Assembly: GCA_964627605.1 (NCBI GenBank)
Contig: CAZVGZ010000006.1
Span: 43,348-107,347, forward strand
DNA: 64,000 nucleotides
Direction of reading: 5' to 3'
From: CAZVGZ01 sp964627605
Lineage (GTDB): Bacteria > Latescibacterota > MWCZ01 > CAZVGZ01
Shown one piece after another: positions 18,125-26,704 of the stretch (position 1 is its first letter; each line of letters starts with the position of its first letter). The notes beneath the pieces were generated by a model. That model was not told the origin of the DNA, did not search any database, and worked only from the letters and a program-made list of their open reading frames with translations. The translations under genes were made by a program, and so were the position numbers.

Positions 18125-18784
18125 ATGAGAAATCTGGTATCCGCGTTGGTACTGTTTGCGATGATCGGCGTGTCCACCGCAGCCACTGACGCCGCCGATG
18201 TTCTACGCCAGACGCGGGAGCGGTATGAGACAATAAACACGCTGTCCGTGCAGTTTGAGAACATTTTTTCGTTTGAGCAGGCAGGCATAGAGGAGCAGCA
18301 AGCCGATGGCCGGTTCTTGATGAAAAAACCGCACATGTTCCGCGTTGAGATGCCCGAACTGATTCAAGGCACCGACGGGACTGTGTTCTGGACTTACTCA
18401 CCCGCGACGTCGCAGATTCAGATATACGACTACGATCCCGCCAAAACAGCCGTCCGTCCCGACAACTTTCTTACGGCATTCATCACCGACGAAGGCGCGA
18501 CCTATCACGGTCAGGCGCGGATCGACCGGCAACGCTGCCACGTTGTAGAAGTCCGACCGTCAGACACCACCTCTGAAATCGAAGTGATAAAAGTCTGGAT
18601 CGACCGCCGAAAATGGATCGCCAGAAAAGTCCTCTACACCAACCGCAACGGCAGCACAAATCTCTTCAATTTCACCGACATCCAGATCAACTCGGATGTC
18701 GCCGAAACTGAATTCAAATTCCAGCCCTCACCCAACACCGAAACGCTCGACTTCCGCCAACCGCCCGAACCAGCGGAACAGTAA
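18125..18784 (+). CDS. lolA: Outer-membrane lipoprotein carrier LolA
   Basis: The protein (219 aa) has a signal peptide (MRNLVSALVLFAMIGVSTAA), then the LolA pattern: 'LRQTRERYETINTLSVQFEN', 'GRFLMKKPHMFRVEMPE', 'GTVFWTYSPATSQIQIYDYD'. LolA carries lipoproteins through the periplasm from LolCDE to the outer membrane, so an outer membrane is expected. GAGGAAAAAA precedes ATG 18125; the earlier GTG (18086) is not supported by a ribosome site. The length is close to typical LolA (about 200 aa). Confidence 0.85.
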   Translation: MRNLVSALVLFAMIGVSTAATDAADVLRQTRERYETINTLSVQFENIFSFEQAGIEEQQADGRFLMKKPHMFRVEMPELIQGTDGTVFWTYSPATSQIQIYDYDPAKTAVRPDNFLTAFITDEGATYHGQARIDRQRCHVVEVRPSDTTSEIEVIKVWIDRRKWIARKVLYTNRNGSTNLFNFTDIQINSDVAETEFKFQPSPNTETLDFRQPPEPAEQ

Positions 18785-18862
18785 CCCCCCATCCCCCATT
18801 CCGCCATTCTTTTCACTGTCACCACACTGTCACTCCAAATCTTTTGATGCAGGTGATCCAAC

Positions 18863-19258
18863 GTGGCCGGACGGATGAAGCGATCGTATCAGCAGGCAAA
18901 GCCGAGAATCAAACGCCTATTGCCTCTTTTTGGCTGGGGCGCTCTCGTCGTCGGCATGGGATATGTCATATGGGCTGTGCTTACGTGGCTACCAGTCGCG
19001 ATTGATCCAAAGTATATCGCTTACGAGGAAGTGAACGAATATCGGACGACACTCCTGTTGGTGCTAGCAGGTCTTGGCGCGGCGTTCGGACTCTACGTTG
19101 CGTGGCGAAGGTCACTGGCATCAACGGCACAGGCGGCTGCTCTGCTGTCCCACTCAAAAGCCGTGTATGTGCAGGCGAGCGCCGCGCGTCCGGTTTGGCG
19201 CGGAAACAGGTGGCCTCAGCGACAACCGACGAACGCACCAAACTCCCCGAAGGCCTAA
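18863..19258 (+). CDS. Small membrane protein, possibly truncated
   Basis: A 131-aa frame starts at GTG 18863 (AGGTGA 6 nt upstream). It has two membrane helices (about 19-45 and 60-82). The stretch 'EYRTTLLLVLAGLGAAFGLYVAWRR' resembles the N-terminal membrane part of pentapeptide-repeat and related proteins ('RTT...lgGl.ll.glY..WR'). After that the sequence becomes low-complexity and basic, so the original gene may have been cut or frameshifted near 19130. I could not find the missing part in another frame. The resemblance is from memory and weak. Confidence 0.45.
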   Translation: MAGRMKRSYQQAKPRIKRLLPLFGWGALVVGMGYVIWAVLTWLPVAIDPKYIAYEEVNEYRTTLLLVLAGLGAAFGLYVAWRRSLASTAQAAALLSHSKAVYVQASAARPVWRGNRWPQRQPTNAPNSPKA

Positions 19259-19299
19259 TCAATCCGGCGACAGGCAAGCCAACACCGCCCGGCTAACCC

Positions 19300-19695
19300 C
19301 TAAGGCCCCTTCTTCCCCTTCAAACTATCAGGAAGCACGAGGCGGTAGACGACTTCACCGGGGCGGGCCATGCCGTAGCGTTCGCGGGCGAGGCGTTCAA
19401 TGGCTGCGGAGTCTGACTTTAGGAGTTCGTTGACCTTTTCCAGGCGGGCTTTTTCTTGTTCTAAGCGAGCGACCTCTTCACGTAGGGCGTCGATCTCGAC
19501 GTTGACGCGCCATATCTGATAGAAGCCGTCTTTGCCGCCGATAAAGATGTAGCCCAGGAGCAGCACGACACCAAAAGCGACGAGGAGCCTGCGTCGCCTG
19601 AAAGGGCTGTCGTCGCCAGATGGGTTTCGTGGCGAATTGGAGTCGCCGCGAAGATTTTCCGGCGAATAGAACGGGTTATTCGCGAATCGCCCCAT
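19300..19695 (-). CDS. FtsB/DivIC-like septum formation initiator
   Basis: The protein (131 aa) has a basic N-terminal cytoplasmic part, one membrane helix (about 36-54, 'LLVAFGVVLLLGYIFIGG') and a coiled coil ('IDALREEVARLEQEKARLEK'), ending in 'AIERLARERYGMARPGEVVYRL'. The 'ARERYGMARPGE' motif is diagnostic of the FtsB/DivIC family, which bridges FtsL and FtsQ in the division complex. Its start overlaps the end of proA (ATG 19695 or 19701), making it the last gene of the amino-acid operon. Confidence 0.85.
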   Translation of the reverse strand: MGRFANNPFYSPENLRGDSNSPRNPSGDDSPFRRRRLLVAFGVVLLLGYIFIGGKDGFYQIWRVNVEIDALREEVARLEQEKARLEKVNELLKSDSAAIERLARERYGMARPGEVVYRLVLPDSLKGKKGP

Positions 19696-20935
19696 CGCCA
19701 AAGACCACCCACTTGTAAGTAGTCAGGTCAGCCGCGCCCATGGGACCACGGGCGTGGAGCTTGTCTGTGGAGATGCCGATCTCCGCGCCTAGACCGTATA
19801 CGCCGCCATCAGAAAACCGGGTCGAGGCGTTGACCATCACGCTGGACGAATCCACCGACGCCACAAAACGACGCGATGTCGTATAGTCCTGTGTAACAAT
19901 CGCATCGGTGTGCTTGGAGCCGTGCTTGGTGATATGATCGACCGCATCATCCATAGTGTCAACAATCTTGACCGCCAGAATCAGATCAAGATACTCAGTA
20001 TCCCAATCCTCTTCGATTGCCTGCGCACACTGCGCATCGATCGCGCATGTTCGCGCACATCCGCGCAACTCGACACCAGCCTCGCGCATTTTCGGGAACA
20101 GGGAGCCGATAACCTCTTGCGCAACAGCATTATGTATCAGCAGCGTCTCTGCGGCGTTGCAGACACCAGGGCGCTGAACCTTTGCGTTGAAAGCGATGTC
20201 GTCGGCTTTCTTGAGATCGGCATCGGCATCTATGTAGACATGACAGTTACCTGAAAAATGCTTAATCACCGGGATCGTCGCAGCATCCACCACCGCACGT
20301 ATCAGCCCCTCGCCGCCACGGGGGATGATAAGGTCCACCAGGCCCTCAGCCTGCGCTAAATGCGTCACCGTCTCGCGGTCGGTGATGTCGATCAACTGCA
20401 CGGCATTTTCTGGAAGTCCGGCGTCTGTTCCGGCTTGGGAGAGCACTTCAGCCAACACCACGTTTGAGTGTATCGCCTCTGAGCCTCCGCGAAGAATACA
20501 CGCGTTGCCTGATTTAAGACACAGGGCCGCAGCGTCGGCGGTGACGTTGGGCCGCGACTCGTAGATGATCCCAACAACACCAACAGGCACCCGCATTTTG
20601 CCCACATCGATGCCGGTGGGCCGTGTGACCATCCCCTCTATCGCGCCTACAGGGTCGGGCTGTTCGGCTATTTCAGACAGCGCGTCCTGCATACCCAAGA
20701 TGCCCTTGTCATCAAGCCGCAATCGATCGATCAACGCATCGCTGAGACCCTTGTCCCGTCCAACTTCAAGGTCTTTGGCGTTCTCGGTCTTAATGCGATC
20801 AGCTTGGCTACCGATGGCGTCTGCCATAGCCAGGAGAGCGCTGTTTTTGGTCGCCGTGTCCGCCACCGCCATTCTTCTGGCGGCTATCTGTGCCCGCTCG
20901 CACTTTTCGAGAACGTATTTCTTAAGGTCCGCCAC
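19676..20935 (-). CDS. proA: Gamma-glutamyl phosphate reductase
   Basis: The protein (419 aa, normal length) contains the ProA aldehyde-dehydrogenase-like fold with 'PVGVVGIIYESRPNVTADAA', 'CLKSGNACILRGGSEA', the active-site Cys region 'NAKVQRPGVCNAAETLLIH' and 'ASTRFSDGGVYGLGAEIGIST'. It reduces gamma-glutamyl phosphate with NADPH, the second step of proline synthesis. It follows proB with a 24-nt gap and overlaps the FtsB-like gene. All three proline genes lie within 5 kb. Confidence 0.96.
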   Translation of the reverse strand: MADLKKYVLEKCERAQIAARRMAVADTATKNSALLAMADAIGSQADRIKTENAKDLEVGRDKGLSDALIDRLRLDDKGILGMQDALSEIAEQPDPVGAIEGMVTRPTGIDVGKMRVPVGVVGIIYESRPNVTADAAALCLKSGNACILRGGSEAIHSNVVLAEVLSQAGTDAGLPENAVQLIDITDRETVTHLAQAEGLVDLIIPRGGEGLIRAVVDAATIPVIKHFSGNCHVYIDADADLKKADDIAFNAKVQRPGVCNAAETLLIHNAVAQEVIGSLFPKMREAGVELRGCARTCAIDAQCAQAIEEDWDTEYLDLILAVKIVDTMDDAVDHITKHGSKHTDAIVTQDYTTSRRFVASVDSSSVMVNASTRFSDGGVYGLGAEIGISTDKLHARGPMGAADLTTYKWVVFGDGAIRE

Positions 20936-20959
20936 TTGTGCCTCCTGTATTGTCGGCCT

Positions 20960-22141
20960 CTATACCAAAACCAGATTGTCGCGATGCACCGCCTCGTCGC
21001 CGCCGTGATAGCCCAAAAGCTCGGTGATATCTGACGACTGTCGTCCGGCTATTCTGCGCATGTCCATAGCGTCATAGGTAGTTAGGCCACGAGCGATCTC
21101 AGTATCGCCGCCGTTTTTGAGCGACACCACATCTCCTGGCGTGAACTTCCCGACAACATTCGTTATCCCCGATGGAAGCAGGCTTTTGCCACCACCGACA
21201 ATGGCATTTGCCGCGCCGTCGTCCAGGTTCAGAGTACCTTCAACAGACTGCGCCAGAATATACCGCTTATGACCATCGGCACGGTCAACCTTCGGCACAA
21301 AAAGCGTACCTGACGGTTCACCATCGAGCAGTTGTGGGAGGGTCGTCCGCCGCCCGTGGGCTATGAGCATCATGACACCGGTGGCCATCAACATCTTGGC
21401 TGCTTTGATCTTCGTGTCCATCCCGCCGATGGCGTTTTCGTCGTCGGTGCCCGCTGCGAGCGATTCGATCTCACTGGTGATCTCACTCACGGTGGGGATC
21501 ACCTGAGCGTGTTGGTTTGTAGCTGGATTTTCATCGCACAACCCGTCCGCTGTCGTGAATACCACCATCAGGTCGGCACCGATCAGGTTGGCGACATGCG
21601 CAGAGAGCTGATCGTTGTCGCCGTATCTAAGCTCCTCCACCGCTACGGTGTCGTTTTCGTTGACCACCGGCAGTACGCCTGCGTGCTCAAGCCCGCGAAA
21701 CGCCTGCTGTATATGTATGTAGCGATCCTTGCTGCCCCGCAGGTCTGACGCCGTGAGAAGGAGCTGCCCCACCGCGATATTATGCTCACGCAGCGCGAGC
21801 TTGTAGTGGTGCATTAGCTGCACCTGTCCCACCGATGCACACGCCTGAAGCTCTTCGATGGATTTTGGGCGTTTGGTCAGCCCCAAGCGACCCATCCCCG
21901 CGCCGACAGCACCTGAGGACACGAGTACCAGTTCAACTCCGCGGCTACGAATCTGTGCCATCTGAGTCGCTAGGTCTTGTACGTACTCCACGTCGAGCGA
22001 GTTGTCTTGGGCGGTGAGGATACGCGTGCCGACCTTGACCACGATCCGCTCTAAGCTGCCGAATCTCGCTTTTCGATCCGCCGCTATGTCCACTGTCTCT
22101 GCGATTGCGCTCATATCGGTCCAGGTCGCTTGACGACTCAT
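20960..22141 (-). CDS. proB: Glutamate 5-kinase with PUA domain
   Basis: The protein has the amino-acid kinase core ('IVVKVGTRILT', 'LVSSGAVGAGMGRLGL', 'PVVNENDTVAVEELRYGDND', 'LIGADLMVVFTTADGLCDENP') and a C-terminal PUA domain (about 290-390), as in long ProB forms. It phosphorylates glutamate with ATP, the committed and proline-inhibited step. The start is uncertain: ATG 22141 or ATG 22114 (MSAIAETVD), neither with a clear ribosome site; the shorter form (384 aa) is nearer to the usual N-terminus. It lies between the DAHP synthase gene and proA. Confidence 0.94.
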   Translation of the reverse strand: MSRQATWTDMSAIAETVDIAADRKARFGSLERIVVKVGTRILTAQDNSLDVEYVQDLATQMAQIRSRGVELVLVSSGAVGAGMGRLGLTKRPKSIEELQACASVGQVQLMHHYKLALREHNIAVGQLLLTASDLRGSKDRYIHIQQAFRGLEHAGVLPVVNENDTVAVEELRYGDNDQLSAHVANLIGADLMVVFTTADGLCDENPATNQHAQVIPTVSEITSEIESLAAGTDDENAIGGMDTKIKAAKMLMATGVMMLIAHGRRTTLPQLLDGEPSGTLFVPKVDRADGHKRYILAQSVEGTLNLDDGAANAIVGGGKSLLPSGITNVVGKFTPGDVVSLKNGGDTEIARGLTTYDAMDMRRIAGRQSSDITELLGYHGGDEAVHRDNLVLV

Positions 22142-22198
22142 CCGCAAGCAGCGGATAGTGGGCGAAACTGTTGTTCGATCAGAGAAAACCGAGTCGGT

Positions 22199-23215
22199 CT
22201 AGAGGCTCTTTCCAGCCACTTCTAGATACTGTCTGACTGTGTCCATCATCTCTGAGTACGCCGGGAACTCCAGCGACTGTGCGCCGTCGCTGAACGCCAC
22301 TTCTGGGTTCTGGTGTATCTCAATCATCAGCCCGTTAGCCCCTGCGGCAACCGCTGCGGCGGCCATGCTAGGGACATAGGCTCTTACGCCGGTGCCGTGG
22401 CTGGGGTCGATGATAATTGGCAGATGGGTCCTCTCGCGCATCGCCGGGATGACCGAGAGATCGAGCGTGTTGCGGGTGTAGGTCTCAAACGTTCTTATCC
22501 CCCGCTCACACAGCACGACACGGTTATTGCCCTCAGAGGCGATATACTCTGCGGACATGAGCCACTCTTCCATCGTCGCGCTCATACCACGCTTCAATAG
22601 AACGGGCAGCCCAGCCTGCCCTATCTCCTTGAGAAGAGAAAAGTTGGCCATGTTCCGTGCGCCAATCTGGAACATGTCTGCGTATCTGGCGATTAGCTCT
22701 ATGTCCCTGACGGTCATCACCTCAGTGACGATCCTCAAACCGAAACGGTCTTTGGCTTCCTTCATGAGTTGAAGCCCCTCTTCGGCCATCCCCTGAAAAG
22801 CATAGGGAGAGGTGCGCGGTTTGAACGCTCCACCGCGCAGAAACTGTCCGCCCTCTTTCTTGACCGCTTCGGCGCAGGACATAATCTGCTCACGCCCCTC
22901 AACCGAACACGGCCCGGCCATCATTGCGAACGTCTTGCCGCCGATCTCGACGCCGTCGACATCCACAACGCTAGGGGCGTCCTTTAGCTCCCGGCTGACC
23001 AGCTTGTAGGGCTTGAGTATCGGCGTCACAGCCTCTACGCCTGGCTGAACCGCCAGCGACTCCAGCTTGCTCTTTCCCCTGTCGCTTCCGATTGCGCCAA
23101 TGACCACCCGCTCTTCGCCGTAGATCGGGTGAGGCTGAAACCCAAGACCGATTGTATGCTCAAGGACGTGCTCAACCTGCTCTTTGGACGCCCCTTCTTC
23201 CATTACGATTATCAT
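22199..23215 (-). CDS. aroF: 3-deoxy-7-phosphoheptulonate synthase (DAHP synthase, Thermotoga type)
   Basis: The protein (338 aa) has an N-terminal ferredoxin-like regulatory domain (about 1-70) and a TIM-barrel catalytic domain with 'MMAGPCSVE', 'RGGAFKPRTSPYAFQG', 'IGARNMANFSLL', 'RTHLPIIIDPSHGTG' and 'GLMIEIHQNPEVAFSDG'. This is the AroF/AroG-beta type with the regulatory domain seen in Thermotoga, which binds aromatic amino acids. It condenses phosphoenolpyruvate and erythrose-4-phosphate, entering the shikimate pathway. It lies between hisA and proB in a same-strand run with short gaps (28 and 57-84 nt). Confidence 0.93.
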   Translation of the reverse strand: MIIVMEEGASKEQVEHVLEHTIGLGFQPHPIYGEERVVIGAIGSDRGKSKLESLAVQPGVEAVTPILKPYKLVSRELKDAPSVVDVDGVEIGGKTFAMMAGPCSVEGREQIMSCAEAVKKEGGQFLRGGAFKPRTSPYAFQGMAEEGLQLMKEAKDRFGLRIVTEVMTVRDIELIARYADMFQIGARNMANFSLLKEIGQAGLPVLLKRGMSATMEEWLMSAEYIASEGNNRVVLCERGIRTFETYTRNTLDLSVIPAMRERTHLPIIIDPSHGTGVRAYVPSMAAAAVAAGANGLMIEIHQNPEVAFSDGAQSLEFPAYSEMMDTVRQYLEVAGKSL

Positions 23216-23243
23216 TATCTATTCCCCAGTAGCTCAAGGTGGG

Positions 23244-23972
23244 TCACTTTACTGTGAGCGCTATGGCGTCAGCGAGGGAGAACGAACCTTCATATAACGC
23301 CTTGCCTGTAATCACCGCTTCGACTCCCGATCCCTCGATCTCCACTAACAGAGCGATGTCATCCAACGTCGAGACGCCGCCTGACGCCATCACTTTCAGG
23401 CCGCTCTCTTTTGCCAACTTCACTGTCGCTTCGTTGTTCGGTCCTCCGAGCATCCCATCTCGCGCGATGTCTGTATATACTACCCGTTTGACGCCACACG
23501 ACCTAATCTGCCGCGAGAGTTCATCCACGGTCATCGCTGCGCTGGTCTCCCATCCTTTGATGGCCACTTCGCCATCGCGGGCGTCTATCCCTACCACAAT
23601 CCGCTCCGGACCAAAACGCTCGATCAATTGGATTACCAGATCGGGATGTGTTACAGCCACGGTGCCTATAATCACACGATCGACACCGATGTTTAGCAGC
23701 CTGCTTACCGCTCCTAAATCCCTGATGCCGCCGCCTACCTGACACGGTATGTCGATGGCGTCTACAATCGATCTGATGGCACCCAAATTTGCGCTCTCGC
23801 CCGTGAAAGCACCATCAAGATCGACAACGTGCAGGTATTCAGCACCTTCATCCGCCCATCTGGTCGCCATCGCCGCAGGATCATCGCCGTAGACCGTGAC
23901 GTCCTCTTTTCGGCCCTGGAGAAGGCGAACGCACTTGCCATCTTTGAGATCAATCGCCGGAAGTATCAGCAT
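23244..23972 (-). CDS. hisA: HisA, ProFAR isomerase
   Basis: The protein (242 aa from ATG 23972) is a (beta/alpha)8 barrel with the HisA motifs 'LILPAIDLKDGKCVRLLQG', 'VVDLDGAFTGE', 'QVGGGIRDLGAV' and 'YTDIARDGMLGGPN'. The first catalytic Asp is in 'AIDLKDG' and the second in 'YTDIARDG'. It isomerises ProFAR in histidine synthesis. A GGTGG-like ribosome site precedes ATG 23972; 23996 is an alternative start. No other his gene is in the window, so it is separated from the rest of the pathway and sits among proline and aromatic genes. A double HisA/TrpF role (PriA) is possible but not shown. Confidence 0.93.
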   Translation of the reverse strand: MLILPAIDLKDGKCVRLLQGRKEDVTVYGDDPAAMATRWADEGAEYLHVVDLDGAFTGESANLGAIRSIVDAIDIPCQVGGGIRDLGAVSRLLNIGVDRVIIGTVAVTHPDLVIQLIERFGPERIVVGIDARDGEVAIKGWETSAAMTVDELSRQIRSCGVKRVVYTDIARDGMLGGPNNEATVKLAKESGLKVMASGGVSTLDDIALLVEIEGSGVEAVITGKALYEGSFSLADAIALTVK

Positions 23973-24015
23973 GTCCACCGCCTGTCCGCTGACCATTTTT
24001 CGGTTACAGCAATAA

Positions 24016-24825
24016 TCACTGTCCTAACTCCTTTGACCGGTTGGCCGACGCTTCGACTCCGCTGATAAGCGCGTCCCTGATCCCCTTGGCGTCCATCATC
24101 GCCAGCCCGGCGGCTGTGGTGCCGCCAGGGGAGGTGATCATGTCCTTTAGCTCTGCTGGATGCTTGTCGCCAGACAGGAACATCTCAGCGGCTCCCAAGA
24201 GCGTCTGCGCCGCCAGAGTAAGCGCCAACGGCTTGGGAAGTCCGGCCTTGACCCCACCATCTGCCAGTGCGTCGATTATCGAAAAGGCGTATCCTGGGCC
24301 GCTGCCAGATAGACCTGTAACAGCATCCATCTGCGTCTCGTCAATCCGCACCACACGCCCCACTGCACCAAGAAGTTTTTCCGCTAAGTCCATGTCGTGG
24401 TCTACTGCGTTGGTTCCAGGGCAGATCGCCGTGGCGCCCTGCCTGACAGCAGCCGGGATGTTAGGCATCGCTCTCACCAACCTTACGCCGTCTCCCAGCA
24501 TCTTTTCTAACGTAGTGGTGGAGACGCCTGCGGCGATGGATACCACCGTCTGAGACTTGTCGATCTTGCCAGATAGCGGCGGAAGCACTTTGTCAAGTAT
24601 CTGTGGTTTCACCGCGATCAAAACAACATCCGCACCGCCCAGAGCGTCTGATGGTTCCTTGGTAGTGGCGACCCCATAGGTGTCCGCCAACTCCTGACGA
24701 CGTTCATCGACTATCTCGGCTACAGTGACGTCGCCTGGCTTACTTACGCCGGCTTCGACAATGCCAGCGATAAGTGCGCCACCCATATTGCCACCACCGA
24801 GAAACGCTGCTTTGACACTGCTCAT
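24016..24825 (-). CDS. proC: Pyrroline-5-carboxylate reductase
   Basis: The protein (269 aa) has an N-terminal NAD(P)-binding fold ('AAFLGGGNMGGALIAG') and the ProC signature region ('GLSGSGPGYAFSIIDALADG', 'MITSPGGTTAAGL'). It makes the last step of proline synthesis. ATG 24825 has a good GGAGCG ribosome site; 24846 is an upstream option that runs into the terminator hairpin. Its start lies about 16 nt after the T-run of the hairpin following ilvE, so expression depends on readthrough or on a promoter inside ilvE. Confidence 0.95.
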   Translation of the reverse strand: MSSVKAAFLGGGNMGGALIAGIVEAGVSKPGDVTVAEIVDERRQELADTYGVATTKEPSDALGGADVVLIAVKPQILDKVLPPLSGKIDKSQTVVSIAAGVSTTTLEKMLGDGVRLVRAMPNIPAAVRQGATAICPGTNAVDHDMDLAEKLLGAVGRVVRIDETQMDAVTGLSGSGPGYAFSIIDALADGGVKAGLPKPLALTLAAQTLLGAAEMFLSGDKHPAELKDMITSPGGTTAAGLAMMDAKGIRDALISGVEASANRSKELGQ

Positions 24826-24840
24826 ATTCGCTCCGCACTC

Positions 24841-24877
24841 AATCAAAAGGCGAGGGAGTCTGGTGGCTCCCTCGCCT
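24841..24877 (-). terminator. Rho-independent terminator between ilvE and proC
   Basis: An 11-bp perfect GC-rich stem (24848-24858 with 24867-24877, loop 8 nt) is followed on the minus strand by TTTTGATT. This is a standard intrinsic terminator for ilvE, yet the proC start is only about 16 nt downstream. It may give partial termination inside the operon. Confidence 0.85.
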
Positions 24878-24906
24878 AAAAATAACCAATCTTCGGTATG
24901 GTCTTC

Positions 24907-25827
24907 TTAGACTCGGGTGAGCCAGCCGTGCCGGTCGTCCACCTTGCCGGTGATAATTCCAAAAAAAGCGTCCTGAAGATGTTTGGTGACCGGTCCGCGA
25001 GATCCCTCTCCAACGTTGCGCCTGTCCACCGACGCTATGGGCGTAATCTCGGCTGCGGTCCCAGTGAAGAACACCTCGTCGGCTATATACAGCGCCTCCC
25101 GTGGGATCAGCTGCTTCCTCACCGTATGCCCAAGCTCCCTTGACAGGGTAATCACCGAGTTGCGGGTAATCCCTGGCAAAAGAGAGCTGCTAGATGGAGG
25201 TGTTACGACTCCACCATCGACGACAATAAAGATATTTTCGCCACTTCCTTCAGCGACGTATCCACCTACATCAAGGACTATCCCTTCGTCATAGCCGTCG
25301 GCGATGGCTTCGAGTTTCACAAGCTGGTTATTGAGATAGCCGCCGCCTGCTTTCGCAAGCGATGGAGAGGTGTTCGCTGCAGGCCTGTTCCAAGACGACA
25401 CCCTGACGTTCACACCTTTTTCCAGCGCATCCTGCCCAAGATACTTGCCCCACTCCCACACGCCTATCGCCACATCCACTGGGCTACTGGATGGATCGAC
25501 ACCTATCGCCCCAAATCCGCGGTAGATGACCGGCCTGATATAGCAGTCGTCCATACCGTTCTCTTTGATCGTGTCGATACACGCTTGCGCGAGCTCATCC
25601 GCACTGAATTTGGTCTCCATACGGTAGATTTTGGCGGACTTTACCAGCCGGTCGATATGGGCGTCAAGACGCAAAATCGCCGGGCCATTATCTGTGGGAT
25701 AGCAACGGATACCCTCAAAAACGCTGGAGCCGTAGTGAACCACATGGGACATTACGTGAAGGTTGACATCTTCCCACGTTTTGAACTCACCATTGAACCA
25801 GATCGGCCCGGTGCCTGGAAACGGCAT
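24907..25827 (-). CDS. ilvE: Branched-chain amino acid aminotransferase
   Basis: The protein (306 aa) is a fold-type IV PLP enzyme: 'VHYGSSVFEGIRCYPTDNGP', Lys in 'SLAKAGGGYLNNQLVKLEA', 'EGSGENIFIVVDG', 'LLPGITRNSVITLSRELG' and 'DEVFFTGTAAEITPI'. It is the usual IlvE length and moves amino groups between glutamate and the branched-chain keto acids. AAGGGAA lies before ATG 25827. It is the first gene of the minus-strand amino-acid series, separated from proC by a terminator hairpin. Confidence 0.95.
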   Translation of the reverse strand: MPFPGTGPIWFNGEFKTWEDVNLHVMSHVVHYGSSVFEGIRCYPTDNGPAILRLDAHIDRLVKSAKIYRMETKFSADELAQACIDTIKENGMDDCYIRPVIYRGFGAIGVDPSSSPVDVAIGVWEWGKYLGQDALEKGVNVRVSSWNRPAANTSPSLAKAGGGYLNNQLVKLEAIADGYDEGIVLDVGGYVAEGSGENIFIVVDGGVVTPPSSSSLLPGITRNSVITLSRELGHTVRKQLIPREALYIADEVFFTGTAAEITPIASVDRRNVGEGSRGPVTKHLQDAFFGIITGKVDDRHGWLTRV

Positions 25828-26079
25828 GATTTCCCTTTCGACCTCTTAATATTAATCAGCCTACATCACAGCAAACCATAAACTTACCGCCTACCGCCAG
25901 AACGGTCAAGCTGGCATTGCAGGCGAACCAGAGCGTTGCGTGGCGCAACCCGGCAACTGTACGCTGTACCGCTTTAGCATTTCAAGAACGCTCCGAATGC
26001 GTGCCGAGTTCAACGCGATTCAATGGGAGTAGACCGGTTTTGAGCACTCTCCCAACCGCTCGGTTCGCGTTTAGGTCTC
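25828..26079. other. Intergenic region between ilvE and the sulfatase relic
   Basis: About 250 nt without a credible gene. It contains the ilvE upstream region and a short perfect hairpin (GTTGCG TGG CGCAAC, 25935-25949). I found no tRNA, and no convincing promoter pair although TAATAT on the minus strand is AT-rich enough for a -10. Confidence 0.4.
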
Positions 26080-26674
26080 TTACTCCATCGCCTCCTCTGG
26101 CGAGATTGACCATTGGCTTTTGCTGGGTGTTGGTACGGGCTCTATCGTTGGCGCGGACTCTCCGGCGTCTACCATCCGACTAACGAGCCGTTTTCGCATG
26201 GCGGACGTCACCTCGTCGAGCCTGCATCTGCCAACGAGGTTGTTGAGTTCGTAGGGGTCGGCGTCGAGATCGTAGAGGTACTCTTCTACACAGTGATCCG
26301 ATCCGGGGTCGTTGGCCCCGTGCTTGTCAGAGGTGGTTACGCCATATTTCCATCGTCTGGTTCTCACCGCCCGGCCAACCTGCGACTCGCTTATCTGGAC
26401 AAAGACATCGTCGGGCCAGTTGTCGGTATCGCCGCGTGTCAGGGGAAGTATCGACCGCCCCTGCATCTGTTCTGGGATGTTTAGACCAGCTGAGTCGAGC
26501 AACGTCGGCGGGATGTCGATCAAGCTCACAGGCTCTTCTATCCGGCGTTCCCCTTAGAGCCATCCTGTCGTAGTTGGGGGTTAAGTCCAGCGAATTGCCG
26601 AATAGACCCGATGTGTCCCACCTCTGCTGATCGGTGAAAAATACGATGACGTTCGGTCGTTCATCTGCTGGCAT
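26080..26674 (-). pseudogene. Sulfatase relic with internal deletion
   Basis: From ATG 26674 the first 43 codons read as a sulfatase N-terminus ('RPNVIVFFTDQQRWDTSG', 'LTPNYDRMALRGT'). Then, near 26545-26560, the sulfatase match switches frame to a sulfatase C-terminal part ('EEPVSLIDIPPTLLDSAGL', 'YLYDLDADPYELNNLVG') that runs to 26080. A full sulfatase has about 450-500 residues; roughly 300 in the middle are missing, including the catalytic C-x-P-x-R site. The remaining pieces are out of frame, so no enzyme can be made. Sulfatases act on sulfated sugars, and the relic suggests the lineage once used them here. Confidence 0.8.
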
Positions 26675-26704
26675 GTTGCTCTAAACCTCTGGATTGGAGA
26701 TGCA

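Noticed and set aside
19074..19433. Two overlapping plus-strand frames after the small membrane protein at 18863
   Set aside because: Neither continues a recognisable protein; they are Arg/Pro-rich and run into the antisense of the FtsB-like gene.
25828..26079. Possible tRNA in the ilvE upstream gap
   Set aside because: The stems and the TTCGA-type loop of a tRNA are not present; only a 6-bp hairpin is found.
26113..26484. Plus-strand frame opposite the sulfatase relic
   Set aside because: The minus strand carries recognisable sulfatase motifs; the plus product has none.
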